A stretch of DNA of 64,000 nt from Gordius sp. MW1 (lineage: Eukaryota; Nematomorpha; Gordioida; Gordea; Gordiidae): the NCBI GenBank assembly GCA_964036665.1, contig OZ038532.1, positions 22,719,037 to 22,783,036 on the forward strand. The letters are read 5' to 3'. Shown here piece after piece: positions 25,052 through 37,367 of the stretch. Below the pieces are notes generated by a model. It saw only the letters and a list, made by a program, of their open reading frames with translations. It was not told where the DNA came from and did no database searches. The translations under genes were made by a program, and so were the position numbers. Positions within the stretch are counted from its first letter, which is position 1. Each line of letters begins with the position of its first letter.

Positions 25052-25284
25052 TTGTATAATAATGGGGTGTTTGGATTGATAACGTAGGTAGAGGGCAATA
25101 TAACGCGATATTTCGGGCTTTAATAGCCCATCATTAGGGGAAAAAAATAATCTAAAAAGGGTAGAATAAAATAAGAATGAAGTTAAATGCCCTTTTTTAA
25201 TTTTTATATTTTCCCCTGATGATTAGCCCGAAATATCGCGCTCCATTTCTCTCTACCTACGTTATCAATCCAAACCCACCGTTA
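25052..25284. repeat. Fold-back MITE related to the one at 24.1 kb
   Basis: Outer arms read gtttggattgataacgtagg with its continuation, and ctacctacgttatcaatcc. An inner pair reads cgatatttcgggct ... agcccgaaatatcg and aatgggct/tgatgatt-type sequence. The shared arm motif ggattgat(a)acgtaggtagag ties it to the element at 24086. No coding. Confidence 0.75.
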
Positions 25285-25373
25285 AGTTATTAACAATTAG
25301 CAATTAATTTATAATTATATAAGATAAAATCATTAGAAATATAATATTTAATAAAATTGCGATTAAAAAATGT

Positions 25374-25673
25374 TGGGGATTGGGTCAGGCTAAAATAAAA
25401 GATGAAGTGACCGAGGGTATGACACTAAACTCAGATCCTAAACCAGAGACTACATCAAGAGACAGAGAGACTTTTTTATTAGGTGGATAGGGCTTTATAT
25501 ACACATAACGAAGGACATATATAAAAGTAGAAATCAAATAAGCGATAATAAGTACGGTGTAAACTAAGGTGTATTCAAATGGCTACGCGTATAATCAAAT
25601 GTCTGACCGCGCTCAAGTATAGGAAAAACGCGTGTATTCAAATTGCTACCTTGAATGCCGCTACACTACACTA
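25374..25673 (-). repeat. Putative 3-prime LTR of the minus-strand gypsy element
   Basis: On the minus strand it begins tgtagtgtagcggc just after a purine-rich aaagagtggag and ends ccccaaca. It contains tatataaagcc near the middle, as expected for an LTR promoter. It is inferred from position and termini only, because the partner LTR is missing. Confidence 0.4.
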
Positions 25674-25682
25674 CTCCACTCT

Positions 25683-27352
25683 TTAAGCGGAACCTTGAGG
25701 GTATCTGACAGTTGGCACCGATACTCTTTTATAGGGAAGTATGTTGTCTTCTGAAATCGCTGCTGGATCTGGTCGTTTGTCTACTCTCATATGGTCGGTG
25801 TGTTTTAATTGAGTTTTGTCACCCAGTTGTACGTCATAGGTCAGGTAACTGCTTTTCGTAAGGACTTGACTTTCTCTCCAACCTGGAGATCTGTCATTTT
25901 TCACCCAAACTTTTTGATTTGGAGCAAAATCGCGGTATTCCAGGCCCCGGTTCCTGTAATACTTTTGTTTCCACACGGAATCACTAATTTTCTCCTTCCG
26001 TGTCCATTTTAATTGGTCAAGAGTTGTTCGAAGTCTTCTTTTGAACATACCTTCCCCCGGACTAATACCAGTGGTGGTATTTACCGTCGTTCGCATATTA
26101 AATAAAACTTGTAATAAATTTTCACGATCGTTTAGGCCTTGTCTCCCCCCGCAAAAAATTTGCTCTTTATGGTCCTTATATATCTTTCTGCTAGACCGTT
26201 CGTTCTAGGGTGGTACGGTGCGCCCCGAAAATGTCGAATTCCATTTCTTTTGCAGAAAGTTGTAAATTCATCTGATGTGAATTGAGGACCATTGTCACTT
26301 ACTATATAACGAGGTAGCCCAAATCTGCAAAATAAAACTCGTAGATTATAAATAATGTTAGGTGTGTTGATTTGTTTTATAACCATAATTCAGGCCATTT
26401 AGTGAGGGCATCAATGCAAACCAGCCAATAATTATTTGATATTAGCCCCGCCAAATCAATGTGAATTCTTTCCCATGGTTTGTTGGGAATATTCCAGCTG
26501 GACATTGGTACTTCTTTGGTTAAAGGTCTACCTTCTTGGCAATTATTACTTTACATATTGCTCTATACCATTGTCCATGTTGTTCCAAAATACATAGTAT
26601 CTTCCTGAAGATTTCATCGCTCCAATCCCAGGGTGCCCATTATGTAGTATTTTTAAAACTTGTGACTTTAAACCAGAAGGAATAATAATTCTATTATTAA
26701 AATATAGTAGGTTATCTTCATATGATATATAATTCTTTAAATCACAAATTTTTTTTAACTTTATCATTAGAAATATCTCCTTGCCAATTATTTTGAAATA
26801 ATTTAATAATTTTTTTTAAAATATCGTCTTTTAAAGTTTCGTTAATCAAAGTTTTCTATTGATTTTTAAGTCATCAATTAGATTTAATTTAATTAATTTA
26901 TCTTCAAGATCCTCTTCTGAATCAGAATTATTTGAAACCAGAATTAATCTTGATAAAGCGTCGGCACATTTATTCGATGATCCCGGCACATATTTAATAT
27001 CAAAATTATAGTGCATAAGTTTTGTCGCCCATCTGACTAAGCGATTATTTGTTACTTTACTCAAATCCCTATTAGGACCAAAAATCCTTTCGAAGGGGCG
27101 GTGGTCGGTAATTAATATAAATTTCCTACCTTAAATGTATTCGTGAAATTTTTGTATAGCAAACATGATTGCGGCAGCTTCTCGGTCAATAACCGAGTAA
27201 TTACGTTCAGCTGGACTAAGTGTCCGAGAGGCGAAAGCAATCGGTCTTTCATGTCCGTTAAAAAATTTATGTGAGATAACTGCTCCTAAACCTGTTTCGG
27301 AAGCGTCGCATGAAATTATAATAGGTATATTATTTTGATATGGAATTATTGT
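25683..27352 (-). pseudogene. gypsy RNase H and integrase region
   Basis: RNase H reads CDASETGLGAV, AFASRTLSPAERNYSVIDRE and ITDHRPF, with a stop after KFHEYI. VRWATKLMHYNFDIKYVPGS then NKCADALSRL follows (26846-27064). The integrase zinc-binding part gives NGHPGIGAMK (26546-26767). The core at 26132-26386 has YIVSDNGPQFTSDEF and GAPYHPRTNGLAERY. A C-terminal piece containing NTTTGISPGEGMFKRRLRTT lies at 25683-26096. Frames change at least three times, so no full protein can be made. Confidence 0.85.
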
Positions 27353-27353
27353 T

Positions 27354-28619
27354 TTATCTGTTGAGATTAAGTTTTTTATCTGTTATAGTCCAATTCCATT
27401 TGACTTTAGTAGATGTTAATTTATACAAAACTGAACTTTTAGATTGCAAATTTGGAATAAAACTTTCAAGGTAGTTAACTAGACCAAGGAATGATTTTAA
27501 TTTTTTGCGATTAGTTGGTTCTTTAAATTTTTTAATTGCCTCCACTTTATCTTCACTAGGGTGAATGCCATTAGCATCTATCGTATGGCCTAAAAATTTA
27601 ACAGATTTTTTGAACAATTGTGATTTGTTTAGGGACGTTGTTAATCCGGCATTTTTAATTAAATTTAGTGTTTCTAGTAAATTTTTATTATGGTCTTCCT
27701 TGTTTTTTCCACTTATTATAATATCATTCATAAAAACACTTACGCCTTTTAAGCCTTTGAGCAAGTTTCTCATATAACGGTGAAAAATTATTGGCGCTGT
27801 TGTCAAACCGAAAGGAAGCCTTAAATATTGAAAATACCCTATATGTGTGGCTATGTTTAACAATTTTGAACTTTCCTCCGAAACTTGTAATTGCAAAAAT
27901 GCATCTCTTAGGTCAATGATTGAAAATATTTTACCACCCGATATTTCACTTGCGACGTCCTTGAACGTTGGAAGAAGATCGTTATCCTTTGATAGATACT
28001 TATTTAACGTCACTCTGAAATCACCACATATACGGACGTCATCGGATTTTTTCCTTATGTTAACCGTAGGTGTTGCCCATTTGATTGGAGTTGTAGTTGG
28101 ATCGATTTTTCTAATAACCCCTTCACTTTCTAAACGTTTCAATTCTTTTTCGACAGCTTGACGTAGTGGAAATGGTACGCGTCTTGCGGTGAAACTTATC
28201 GGACATGCTGTTTTTTCTACCTCAATAACAACTTTAAGATTTACTTTACCCAATTTCTGACTAAAAACCGTTGGAAATTGTTTGAAAATATCTTCTTCAG
28301 TTAAAATTTTCTCATTGGAAGTAACGTTTAATTTAATGATCGATGTAAGTGATAAATAAAATTTTATGATGTGAGGTATACCGAAAATCAAATTTTCTTT
28401 ACCTTTAATAACATGTGCATCTATGATATGTGATTTATTGTTAACTTCTACCTTGGCACTGCATTTCCCCATAGTTTGAATTTTGGTTTTGCCATAACCA
28501 TATATCTCCAAACCCGGTGTTAGTGGTGACTTACCTATGCTACGCCACGTTGGTTCATCTATAACTGTGCAAGCGGCACCCGTATCGAATTGAAACGTAT
28601 ATGGTCTCTCATTGATCAA
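27354..28619 (-). pseudogene. gypsy protease-reverse transcriptase ORF with altered catalytic box
   Basis: A 421-codon open frame. The retropepsin-like protease has FDTGAACTVID near residue 10. RT follows with ATPTVNIRKKSDDVRICGDF, SIIDLRDAFLQLQV and LRLPFGLTTAPIIFHRYM. The active-site box reads VFMNDIII where the family has (Y/F)xDD, so the first of the two metal-binding aspartates of that box is asparagine (codon AAT near 27733). The thumb gives KSVKFLGHTIDANGIHPSED and SFLGLVNYLESFIPN. The frame then continues out of register before RNase H. Despite its length it is predicted inactive. Confidence 0.9.
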
Positions 28620-28699
28620 AACATCAATCTCCGCTTTCGTTATCTAGTCTTTGTTTTTGAGAGCGGATATGCTTCTTGGCGGAAAAGGAGGATTCGACT

Positions 28700-29416
28700 A
28701 GCAGTCTCGGGCCAGATGATTTGCTCTTCCACACCTATAACATACGACTTTCCTATTCCTAAAAGTGCTAAAATTAGGAACGTTTTTAGAAAAATTATTA
28801 TTCAAATTCCCGAATGTCCCGTCGTAATTTATTTATATCCAATTCGTTGGACGTTTCACCTTTAATTGATGAAAGAGCCAGCGCTAAATTTACCGTTTTC
28901 AAACGTTATGTTACCTAAGGGGTATTTTGCCCTTAATTCAATATTTAATCTAGGTAATTTGACCCCGAGGATAAATATATCACGTTAAATTTCGTCAGTT
29001 GGTAAATTATATTTGCATCGGTTTATTATATTTTTAAGTTTTATTGAAAAATCTATTATACTCTAGCTAGTTCTTTCCGATTTTAATAATATTTCTCTGT
29101 AATGGTAAATTGAGTTTTTATCTGAATATATCCTTATCAAAGATTCCTTTATTTCCTCATAAGTAACACCATCAACATCCTTAGGATATATTTGACATCT
29201 AATTTTACCCAGGTGTAAACTTCCTATATACGACAATAAAACTATTTTTCTAAAATCTCCCGTAATATTTCTAAGGCGAAAAAGTAATTATAGATGGTAA
29301 AGATAATCATCGATATTTTTTGTTGCATCATAAGGTGGTATATCTCTAACCTTATCAAGAGAATATCCAGAATCTAATTCGGATTTTGACCCAATGTCCG
29401 GCTTCTTCTCCGTCAT
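28700..29416 (-). pseudogene. gypsy gag with CCHC zinc knuckle
   Basis: It begins MTEKKPDIGSKSELDSGYSL at 29416. Stops and frame changes then occur, but gag-like segments persist (VDGVTYEEIKESLIRIYS). It ends with a zinc knuckle CYRCGRANHLARDC (28701-28745), which binds nucleic acid in packaging. It directly precedes protease on the same strand. Confidence 0.7.
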
Positions 29417-29480
29417 CTTAATTGATAATTGCTAGAACAGTAACAGAATATATTAGGTGTGGAAGTGTTTATCTCGTCGC

Positions 29481-30458
29481 CAAATGTGATTTCTCTCTGT
29501 TTTTTAAACACATAATCTGAAATAAATGGATAAAAGCATTCTCACAGCCAGTAATAATAGAAAATTAACTTATTAATATAGTATATAGGCGCCTTAATGA
29601 TTTTATAAAGGCATTGTTTGGAGCAGAGTAATCGTGCCTGTTATTGCAAAAAAAAGTGGAAACATTAGAATCAATTAATTAATTCAAAGTCGGTAGCTTA
29701 ATTTTAAAATTTACGATAATCATTTTATTATTTTAGTTAAATAATTTAAATAGAATTAAAAAATTGCGGGGGGGGGGGGGGGCGAAGAGGCCAGGATAGG
29801 GTTATTGCTTGTTTATTATATTGTTATACAAACCTGAAAGCTACAAGTAAATACTTGTTCATTTGATGTAGAAACATTATAGAGGTGAATTAAAAAATTG
29901 GAAATATATAAAAAACGGGTAAGAATTAAAAATGAATAAATCAAGAGTTGCAAGTATCATTCGTTAAAAGCGGTCAGGTCGGCCAGGGAATTATACTTTG
30001 CGATTAAAATACCTATTTTTTATTTAAGTAAAAAGTTTGTCGAATATGTGGAGATCTGGTTCCTTTCAAAAATTTGTGGCTGGTCCAAAAGTCTAAGAGC
30101 ACGATGGAACAATAGGGAAAATATTTGAAGGTAGTAGGGCCTGGTATTTGGCCGTTTTAGCTCGACGAGGGTCAGAGCATTGTAATTTTGATTGGACGGG
30201 GCGAAAATATCTATATAAGCGAAATCCCATTTGGCAAGGGATCAGGGTAGAGCCGTCGGGTCGCATCCATCCTTCCAACGAAGGGTCAGATGGCTTTAAA
30301 ACGGAGGGGGTATTAGCTTTTTTAAAAACGGCCTGGATACGGGCATTTAATTTTTCGTGCCGACGTAACCTTCTGAAAGCAGTTGCGGCAGGAAAATTCT
30401 TTAGAATAGGGAATTCCCAGTCTAGGAACGATGGAGTAACATTACAACGTTGTAAAAA
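29481..30458. other. Intergenic, no supported gene
   Basis: It holds a G17-like run at about 29768-29784 and overlapping frames on both strands at 30093-30492 without a recognisable domain. The 30.1-30.4 kb part is more GC-rich than its surroundings and may be an unrecognised element fragment. Confidence 0.4.
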
Positions 30459-30990
30459 TAGTGTTGTAAATGAACGCGTTCAAATTTTTTGAACGCGTTC
30501 ATGAACGGCATTCTTTTTTTGGTGAACTTTGAACGTGAACGCGTTCTTTTTTTTGATGAACGCGTTCGAATTTAACGTTCGTTTAATTTTAAAAACCCTT
30601 TTTTATTTTTATTTATTTGAAAATTAATGTTAATCCGAATTTTGAACAAAAAAGTCTTATATTTTTTATTCAGCTGTTTTTCCTGTTTCTTATTACCAAT
30701 TCCGAAAACTTTAACATACTATAACGTGCAAAAGAAGATAAGAAGCTTATTAATTTGATATTATTAATTATATTTTAATTTATAGGTTAATATGGAAAAT
30801 CATATTATTAAATCGTCGTCATCTTCAGATTCTGAATATTAAAAACCAGCTAATGAATGACATTGCCATGACCAAAATATGATAAATATTTTTCACTCAT
30901 TTCATATAAAGGACCGAATTCAATATTTACTAAATGTAAAAAAGAATAAACTCTTAGTTTTATCGAAAAAAGGAATTGAAACCCCTAGAA

Positions 30991-32588
30991 TCTATATATA
31001 TAAAGTAAAGTGTATGTATATATGTATGTATATATATGTATGTAAGGGCTAAATTCTGAAACTACCGGTCCAATTCGCGCGAAAATTTACCCCTAGGTTC
31101 CCAGGGCGGCCAGGGGTAAAATAGCTTTTTCAGAATCCTAAAATTTTTTTTAGTTTTCGAGATATTGGGTTTTATGCGTTTTGACGTTTAATAAAATGTC
31201 AATCAAACGCACCTCCTCGCGTTCGTTGAAAATTTGAATATACAGACAGTTCTGTAGTAAAAGTGTATCACTTATAGTAGTTTGTAAAACGTAATCTTTT
31301 CTAAACGGTGACAACATAAAATTTATGAATTAAATTTCTTAAACGTCATCTTTTCTTAACGGTGACAATATAAAATTTATGAATTAAATTTCTTAAACGT
31401 CATCTTTTCTTAACGGTGACATGACAACATAAAATATGAATTAAATTTCTTAAACGTCATCTTCTCTTAACGGTGACAACATAAAATTTATGAATTAACC
31501 TGAAATAAATAAAATTATAGATTATTTGAAAAAATATATAGGTGAAGAAGATGAATTTTTCTCATTATCATTAAATGAGATATTTTAAATGAGAAAGATG
31601 AAAGTATATATAATTTAAATGTAATATAAAATAGTCCTACGTTGATTATTCTGAGTAAATGCTATTTATATATAAATGTCATTATTTATCTATCATTAAT
31701 TTTTATTAAATGAGATATTTAAATGAGAATAAATTCTGAAACTACCGGCCCGATTCGCGCGAAACTTTACCCGTAGGTTCTCAGGGCGGCCATGTGTAAA
31801 ATAGCTTTTTCAGATTGCTAAAATTCCTTTTAGTTTTAAAAATATCGGACATTTCTCGGCCTTTTGGTTTTAAAAAAGGGCTAAATTCTGAAACTTCACA
31901 TCCGATTCGAGCGAAAATTTAGCCGTAGAATGCCCAGATAGGCCAGGGGTAAAATAGCTTTTTCAGATTCCTAAAATACCTTTTTGTTTTAAAAATATCT
32001 GACATTTCCCGTCCAGTTTCATTTATAGCAGCATATACAATAATGACGTCATACATACAAAGCTGAAGTTTTCTCGAATTAGATATTTAAAAGTATAATA
32101 AAAATGTTACAGTATACGGTTAAAATTATTGGGGTTTAAAAGACTATTTAAATTAAATAAATAAAATTTAAATTATGCAGTTTTTGTCATTATTATCACG
32201 TGGTCGATCATAGAAGCATATTTTTAATAATTATCCATCCTTCAATTAATTATTTTATTATATTAAAGAAAATTGTATTTCAAATAAATCAACTAACTAG
32301 AAAAATAAAATAATGGTATTATTGTATAATATGTAACAGCATTAATAAGCAATTTTTTCAAAAACATTTAATTTTAGTCGGATTTGATGACTAAAACAGA
32401 ATTTGCATTTGGTTTGTCTTATTATATAAATATATACTAAAAATAGTGGGTTCATAAAATCATTCGGACCTTTCACATTATAAATTATTTCATATATGAC
32501 CCCATATTAGATAAGTCTTATTAATAGCTTATACTTAATTAACCACTTAAGGACTGAGCCAAAGCAACGCTTGGCCGGGCACAGCTAG
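30991..32588 (+). mobile_element. Non-autonomous Helitron, 1598 bp
   Basis: It starts TCTATATATATAAAG after a host A (30990) and ends CTAG (32585-32588) before a host T (32589), the A|T insertion site of Helitrons. A 3-prime hairpin (gccaa-a-gc, loop aac, gcttggc) lies about 10 bases before the end. Four tandem copies of an about 53-bp unit (aacgtcatcttttcttaacg ...) lie at 31285-31497. Three copies of an aaattctgaaac(t)(a)cc(gg) module follow at 31050, 31733 and 31890. No Rep/helicase coding. Confidence 0.85.
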
Positions 32589-32709
32589 TTGATAATAAAA
32601 GAGCTGTCAATTCCGAGATATCATTTTTTTGACGAGGAAGTAGAGGGCGGTTTGGAGGATGATATCTTATCGCAATTTTTTCAAGCGAGGGACAAAACAT
32701 TAAATGTAT

Positions 32710-32860
32710 TAATAAATTTCCTCCTTTAAAAAATTTGTTTATTAATTATAATACTCCAATCCCCTCATCTGCCCGAGCGGGTTTTTAGTATATCTAATGC
32801 TGTATTAACTGCCAAACGTTCCTGCTTATATGACGCAATTTTGAAAAACAATTATTATTA
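32710..32860 (+). pseudogene. hAT transposase C-terminal remnant
   Basis: FPPLKNLFINYNTPIPSSAR is followed, after a one-base frameshift near 32775, by ERVFSISNAVLTAKRSCLYD and a stop. This is the hAT dimerisation signature (YN.P.PSSA..ER.FS). It closely resembles the one at 47446-47823, so the two elements are relatives. Confidence 0.85.
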
Positions 32861-33151
32861 AAAATCAATAAGAAATTTTTTTAAAAATAAATAATCTTTA
32901 TATTCGCTGTATAAGATTATATCGATTTATAATTATATTGTTGAAATAAAAATATTATTTTTTATCGTGGTTATTTATTGTATTAAATAATATAAGACAT
33001 TTATTTATATTAAATTAAATTAAAAAAAAAAATTATTATAAAATTTTGAACGAACGTGAACGCGTCTTTTTTTTTAAAACGAACGTGAACGCGTTCGATT
33101 TTTTAATGAACGCGAACCGTTCGATTTTTTTTAAAAATGTTTACAGCACTA

Positions 33152-34698
33152 AAAAATACCAATAAAAGTAGCATTGTTTCTGGAATTGAAACATACTTGT
33201 GTTGTTGAGGTTTTCAACATATTACGCATATATGATTTTACAACAAATACTTTTACATTCAAAAAGTAATTCTAAAATAATGTACCCCCTATGTCAAAAA
33301 TTTTTAAATTAATTTTACTATAAAATATTTTTTTATTAATAAAGTATATGCTTCTATTTTTTAAGTGTAGTGCCAAATCGCCCAAAATTCAGCTGACTAA
33401 ACGTCACTTGTAAATCCTACCTTATAATGTTAACGGTAATTTAAAGGACACAACAAATTCACAATGTTATTTATGTCTTCAGGATTTCAGAGATGTACCC
33501 TGAGTTCAAGCATGACAAACTCCTGGTAGACCCGCGAGTTAATTTAATGATTTAAGGCAATAATTCGGCAAGCTCAGAACTCGCTGGGGTACTCAAAAAA
33601 CCTTTAGCCATTGTAGCCAAATTTTTTGATTAATTAACCACAGATTAAAAATATAATCAATTCAGACAAGATGATGTAATTGTTGGAAAATTTAAAGATG
33701 CTTTATAAATATTCACTAGTTAATCAGAACTCATTTTAAGTATGTATGTTTGTACCAAAATGAATGCTATGGATATAAGTCTTTGTATTCATAAAGTTTG
33801 TACCCAGATTTCTCCTTATTTTTCATTAATTTTTATGTTCCCTTTTGCTCACTCCTAACATCCCTTTTTGCATTTTCATCTCACTGACGTTAGGTATTGC
33901 TTCCCTTTTAATCATAATTCATTATTCCGAGCTATACAAGAATGTTGGCTGTATGATGGACCTATATAGTTTACCTTTGAGTCTTGGAGATCAATTTTAA
34001 GTAATGTAAAAATGAGAATTATATATGTGTCTAAGTACTTATTTAATTTATTGATAAAGCTGTCTAATGCTTAAATACACTAATAAAATAAAAGACTGTA
34101 ATAAACAATTTAGTATAAAATGTATCTTTTGTTAACCATAAATTGTCCTACAAATCATAAGTTTATTATATAATATTAAAAATGTATAGGATAAACACAT
34201 AATTTTAGTAAATTTGGAAATTTTAACACCGGTGGGAGCGATTTTTGCACTTCAATAGGTTTGCTTTTCTGCTTAAAGGTTAAACCTAAAAAAATTGTAA
34301 AATATAATTAATATATATTAACTTAGTGTCTTTTTTCAATCCACCTTTGCCTTTCCTAAACTTTAGAGGCATTTTAATAGAATCTAATCTCTTTTCAATG
34401 CATAAAAAGTTTACAACAATTTAAATGTAATTACTTTTTAGAAAGGGCTGTTGAGAATCCCTAACATCATAATTATTAGTATCCATAATGTAGTAATAGC
34501 ATTAAAAATTATTCTGATTTATGCTTGACCTTAAGTTGTGCAAATCTTAACACAAAATGTTTTCCCACTTTGCATTAATAAAGATTACAATTTCATAATA
34601 TTTGCATTAACAGCCAAAGCATTCAAAGCCAGTAAAATCTCTTCTTCGTTCATTTTAGGTTGCTTTGGTTGGTGTTTAAATATTTCTTCACCTTAAAA
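33152..34698. other. AT-rich intergenic stretch
   Basis: No open frame above background, no RNA gene or tandem repeat recognised. Confidence 0.45.
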
Positions 34699-34870
34699 CA
34701 TGGGCGTAGCCAGCATTGGAATAAGAGAGGGGCAAAAATGATTTAGGGAGGGGCAAATAGAACATTTTTTGAAATTTTAGCCAAAAATTTAATAAATTTC
34801 AACAAACTTCCAGATTTAGAGAAGGCAGCCGCCCCTCCTTGCCCCCCCCCCCCCCCCGGCTACGACCATG
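34699..34870. mobile_element. hAT-type MITE of the CATGGGCGTA family, copy 2
   Basis: A 172-bp element starts catgggcgtagccagc and ends ccggctacgaccatg. It is flanked by a perfect 8-bp duplication ccttaaaa (34691-34698 and 34871-34878). It is non-coding with a poly-C run near its right end. The perfect duplication suggests a fairly recent insertion. Confidence 0.9.
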
Positions 34871-35254
34871 CCTTAAAAAATAATATAAAAAAAAAAATAT
34901 AAATACTTATTTACTTAGAATGTGGTTGTGTTCGAAGATACTTTTAAGAATAAAGGCCTAGTTGTCACCAGTTGAAATAAAATTAAAGGACAGGAAGCTT
35001 AATTATCTTTTCATGTAGAGTTTCTAATGCCTGTTTAATTGCTTTAAAACTTTCACAGCAATATTTAATTGTTTTATATTTAAATCTTGTTATTATATCT
35101 TGAGCATATTGATTTTTGTCTAATGACAAGGATGTTAATTGTGAAAATTGTCTTTTCATATTCTGTCTTGGCTTTTCCCAAATCTTTTATTGATTCAAAA
35201 TAATATCCAAAAATTTCTTCCTAGAGCAATATAATATATGAAAAAAAATGTTCT
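34871..35254. other. Short intergenic stretch before the gypsy LTR
   Basis: AT-rich; no feature recognised. Confidence 0.4.
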
Positions 35255-35436
35255 TGTAGAGAGGTAATTGGAGTGCGAAGCGCCTCAGGGGATATGTTAT
35301 ATACCGATGTGTGGTCAATCAAATTATCGTTAATTGGTTGTAACTTATATATGCGTTTGATATACGCGTTTTACTCAATTTTCTATTATTGTATCGCTTC
35401 GAAATCTGTAGTAAATAAAGGTTCCCATACGTAACA
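35255..35436 (+). repeat. 5-prime LTR
   Basis: Starts tgtagagaggtaattggag and ends atacgtaaca. It carries ttatatatgcg and aataaagg (a possible polyadenylation signal). It differs from the right LTR at only a handful of positions and a few single-base indels. Confidence 0.92.
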
Positions 35437-35960
35437 GTGGCATCGTGAAACCTACGCGGAAATGCAGAAATATATAACAACGACTAACATCGATGCTTTC
35501 ATAACACAATTTGAGCTATTCCTTAGGAGCAATAAGACGGAGACAGATGAGCAAAAAGCATCTATTATTAACCAGCCTTGATGGGGAGGCATTCCAATTA
35601 ATACTAGAGGATTATACCGCAAGAATTGACAGGAATTACATATGAAGAAGCTAAAATCGGTTAAGAAAATTATTCGAGAGGAATTCATGCGCGAGGGCAA
35701 AGAGGTACGAATTCTCAAAAGTTCGACAAGGCTAGGGAGAGACGATAGACGCGTACGCTAATAGACTCAAGGCCGGAGCTAACAGCTGCAACTTCGGAAA
35801 CGAAGAATTGCAGAACAGAATCGTCGACCAATTCATAATAGGATTGCGCGATAGAAGCTTACAGGCGAGACTGTTGGCATAAAATTACATCAAATGGGAC
35901 CGCCTACGAGAGCTGGAGTTAACGGCCGAGGCGATAAATGGGGGAATAAGCACCTTGCAA
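35437..35960 (+). pseudogene. gypsy gag region, broken
   Basis: Between the LTR and the protease, plus-strand pieces in shifting frames read like gag (for example LRDRSLQARLLA near 35850). No continuous frame or zinc knuckle is seen. Assigned mainly by position. Confidence 0.4.
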
Positions 35961-37367
35961 GACGGGTCCGAAGAGACGTGGAGCGTAGTGGCGAGAGAAG
36001 CGTGGCCTGGGTTGGTCCGAAATCCCAGGTTAAACCATGCTTTAAATGTGTTAACAGTAGAAATATATATTAATAACGAATTATTCCAATGCATCTTCGA
36101 TACCGGCGCCACGGTATCGATAATACCAGCGCGAAGACGGGCGAAGGAGATCCCACGCAACAAAGAGCCCGTCCCGACGGTGTACGCGTACGGCCACTAG
36201 GAAATAAAGATCGTAGCCAAGGTGCAAGCCGATGTCCGAATGGGGGACACGAGAAAACAGCTGTCGTTATTGGTAGCAGACGTAGCGGGGCCGCCGTTGC
36301 GTGAGATCGATTGAAACCAAGAATTCGAGCCCGAAATATGGCGACGAATTTGTTGAAACTCCAAAGCTGCGGCGGAACGGTTCGCGGTCAATTACGTGGA
36401 AAGACCGAAGGAACCAAGTCCGCGATCCGACACGTGATGAAGCAATGGGATGGCCAGCTAAACGAATTCCCAAAAGCAGTCAATTGAATAACGGTGGAAG
36501 TACCGTTAAAAGAGGGCATAGATCCCGTATTTATCCCCACACGAAGGGTGCCGATGGCGTGGAAGAAAGAAGTAGAAAAAGAGCTGGATAAATGGGTCAG
36601 AGACGGGGTTATAGAGTCGATCGATTTCTCAAGATGGGCCAGTCCAGTGGTACCCGTGGAAAAAAGCGATGGGACTCTGCGATTATGTATTGATTACCGG
36701 TTTACTATTAACAAATAAGCACAAGGTTTGTTGTACCCCTTACCCAAAATCGACGATTTGTTAAATTAACTCGATAACGCGTGTTATTTTACTAAGCTGG
36801 ACCTAACGAAAGCGTACCTACAGCTTGAACTAGGTCCAGAGAGAGCCAACGATTGACTATCTCCACCCACAAGGGCTTATTTAAAGTTAACCGGATGCCT
36901 TTTGGCTTAAATTGTGCAGCGGCGATTTTCCAAAAAAAATGGATCAGATATTAGGAGGCATGGAGGGGGTAGCGGTATGCATCGATGATATACTAATCGC
37001 AGGGGAAACAGAAGAAATCCACAACGAGCGGTTACTCAAAGTACTAGAAACGTTACAAAAGTGGGGTTTCGTGCCAAACATTTCCAAGAGCATCTTGTGG
37101 GTCAAGGAAGTAACATTTTTGGGATACGTAATAAGTAACAAGGGGATTAAAATCAACGACAATAAAGCCGATCTGGTCAAGCAGTGGAAAAATTTAACTA
37201 ACAAATATGAAATAAAATCGTTCCTTGGGTTAACAGCATATTTTTCAAAGTTTATTAAGGACCACGCCAAAATCGTGCACCCGATTCCGAAACTCATGAA
37301 AAAAACGTGTTGTACCATTGGGGTGGAGAACAACAAGGCGCATTTGAAGCCATTAAGTCCGCGCTGA
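35955..37367 (+). pseudogene. gypsy protease and reverse transcriptase, broken
   Basis: The protease has CIFDTGATVSIIPARR (about 36092-36140). RT begins near 36494 with FIPTRRVPMAWKKEVEKEL, then SRWASPVVPVEKSDGTLRLC, where a TAA interrupts the fingers at about 36717. After further stops, 36912-37367 holds the intact active-site box AVCIDDILIAG and the thumb, EVTFLGYVISNKGI and SFLGLTAYFSKFI. The catalytic DD is kept, unlike the copy at 27 kb, but stops prevent a full protein. Confidence 0.9.

Larger units (their letters stand above)
25374..29480 (-). mobile_element. Decayed Ty3/gypsy retrotransposon on the minus strand
   Basis: Read on the minus strand: a primer-binding-like tggcgacgag at about 29470, gag from ATG 29416, a zinc knuckle at 28701-28745, protease, RT, RNase H and integrase, then a purine-rich stretch and a putative 3-prime LTR (about 25673 down to 25374, TG...CA, with a TATATAAA box). 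A matching 5-prime LTR is not visible above 29480, so the element may have lost it. Coding is broken by stops and frameshifts. Confidence 0.75.
30459..33151 (+). mobile_element. hAT element split by a Helitron
   Basis: The left end tagtgttgtaaa and the right end tttacagcacta are inverted. Both subterminal regions are packed with gaacgcgttc/gaacgtgaacgcg motifs (30468-30580 and 33045-33125). A decayed hAT dimerisation domain lies at 32710-32860. The middle 1.6 kb is a separate Helitron insertion. I could not find a convincing 8-bp target duplication. Confidence 0.7.

Noticed and set aside
29768..29784. Long G run as a G-quadruplex element
   Set aside because: Homopolymer runs are frequent here, mostly in MITEs, and may be sequencing-prone; nothing points to a function.
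36944..37336. 130-codon minus-strand frame
   Set aside because: Antisense to the gypsy reverse transcriptase.
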